From the NCBI GenBank assembly GCA_022571825.1, contig JACZXC010000183.1, positions 1 to 6,310 of the forward strand: a stretch of DNA of 6,310 nt, in the 5' to 3' direction. Numbering within the stretch: the stretch's first letter is position 1; each line of letters starts with the position of its first letter. This document shows, piece after piece, positions 5,935-6,310 of the stretch. A program made the translations under genes and the position numbers. The notes below the pieces were generated by a model, which was not told the origin of the DNA, made no database searches, and was given only the letters and a program-made list of their open reading frames with translations. Source of the stretch: Myxococcales bacterium. GTDB taxonomy: Bacteria > Myxococcota_A > UBA9160 > SMWR01.

Positions 5935-6310
5935 ATGCGTTCGCACCAGGTCTTCGCCGGCATGACCCCCGAGCGGGCCAGCAAGCTGATGGGGGCGCTC
6001 GCCGAGAAGGTCCCGGTGATGTACGCCTCGGCGCTGCAGCTGGCGGGTGCAACGTTGAAAACGCGGCCTGCGTACTTGCAGCGACAGCCCCGTGACAAAC
6101 GCGCCGCCTCCATCCGCCGGGCGCTGTCGCGGGTCGCATCCAACGACATCGCCGAAGAGACGCTGGCGGTCTACTTCCTCGAGTGTCGAAAGGAGCTGCT
6201 GATCGAATGGTTGGACCTCCTGGGCGTGGAGCACGACGAGGGGGTCCTGTCTGCGTCGGTACTGCCGGCACCGGATCCGGGAGCGCTTCGAAAGGCGACC
6301 AAGCGGTTCC
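5935..6310 (+). CDS. Hypothetical protein of unknown family downstream of ctaA, 3' end missing
   Basis: An open frame of 125 complete codons running off the right edge without a stop. I do not recognise the family. It starts with ATG 9 nt after the ctaA stop; a second in-frame ATG at 5962 is equally possible, with a weak AGG 11 nt before it and none before the first. About 81% of codons between 6001 and 6300 end in G or C, like the neighbouring genes, which argues for real coding. The protein looks soluble and mostly alpha-helical: MTPERASKLMGALAEKVPV (10-28), a basic stretch YLQRQPRDKRAASIRRAL (46-63), then an acidic/hydrophobic helix IAEETLAVYFLECRKELLIE (72-91) and WLDLLGVEHDEGVL (92-105). 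There is no signal peptide, membrane segment or metal-binding cluster. Spacing suggests co-transcription with ctaA. A role in heme or oxidase biogenesis is only a guess from position. Confidence 0.75.
   Translation, partial: MRSHQVFAGMTPERASKLMGALAEKVPVMYASALQLAGATLKTRPAYLQRQPRDKRAASIRRALSRVASNDIAEETLAVYFLECRKELLIEWLDLLGVEHDEGVLSASVLPAPDPGALRKATKRF

Noticed and set aside
5560..6234. Minus-strand open frame (224 codons) over the end of ctaA and the downstream gene
   Set aside because: Overlaps ctaA and the better supported plus-strand frame with G/C-ending codons; its sequence is rich in Arg, Gly and Gln without recognisable domains.

Overview
This 6.3 kb window is high-GC DNA with strongly G/C-ending codons, tightly packed genes and essentially no intergenic space. 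It contains seven protein-coding genes, the first cut by the left edge and the last by the right edge. I see no tRNA, rRNA, CRISPR array, insertion sequence or other mobile element. Gene content (an HSD17B10-type short-chain dehydrogenase, a luciferase-like oxidoreductase, aerobic heme A synthase, a DrrAB-type exporter and a degenerate GGDEF-like protein) suggests the chromosome of an aerobic, high-GC bacterium. A proteobacterium-like, Myxococcota-like or related environmental lineage is my guess, but the sequence alone does not settle the phylum.

Left block (1-2712, plus strand): three genes with gaps of 9 and 6 nt, evidently one operon. They encode an HSD17B10-like 3-hydroxyacyl-CoA dehydrogenase, an LLM-class (probably F420- or flavin-dependent) oxidoreductase and a TIGR01777/YfcH-type NAD(P)-binding epimerase-like protein. 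All three are predicted soluble redox or nucleotide-binding enzymes. The first points to beta-oxidation of acyl-CoA, branched-chain or steroid-like substrates; no common substrate can be read from the sequence.

Middle block (2706-4921, minus strand): transcribed from right to left, a DrrA-like ABC ATPase, an ABC-2 permease (start overlapping the ATPase stop in GTGA) and a small protein that looks like a GGDEF domain without its catalytic motif. The last gene overlaps the end of the left operon tail to tail by 7 bp, leaving no room for a stand-alone terminator between them.

Right block (4975-6310, plus strand): ctaA, encoding heme A synthase with all expected heme-ligand histidines and two extracellular cysteine pairs, followed after 9 nt by a conserved-looking gene of unknown function that runs off the window. 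ctaA and the ABC operon are divergent, separated by only 53 bp.

Nothing here is a clear-cut new system. The most interesting leads are the degenerate GGDEF-like protein attached to the exporter operon, the ctaA/ABC-2 exporter neighbourhood, and the uncharacterised protein downstream of ctaA.
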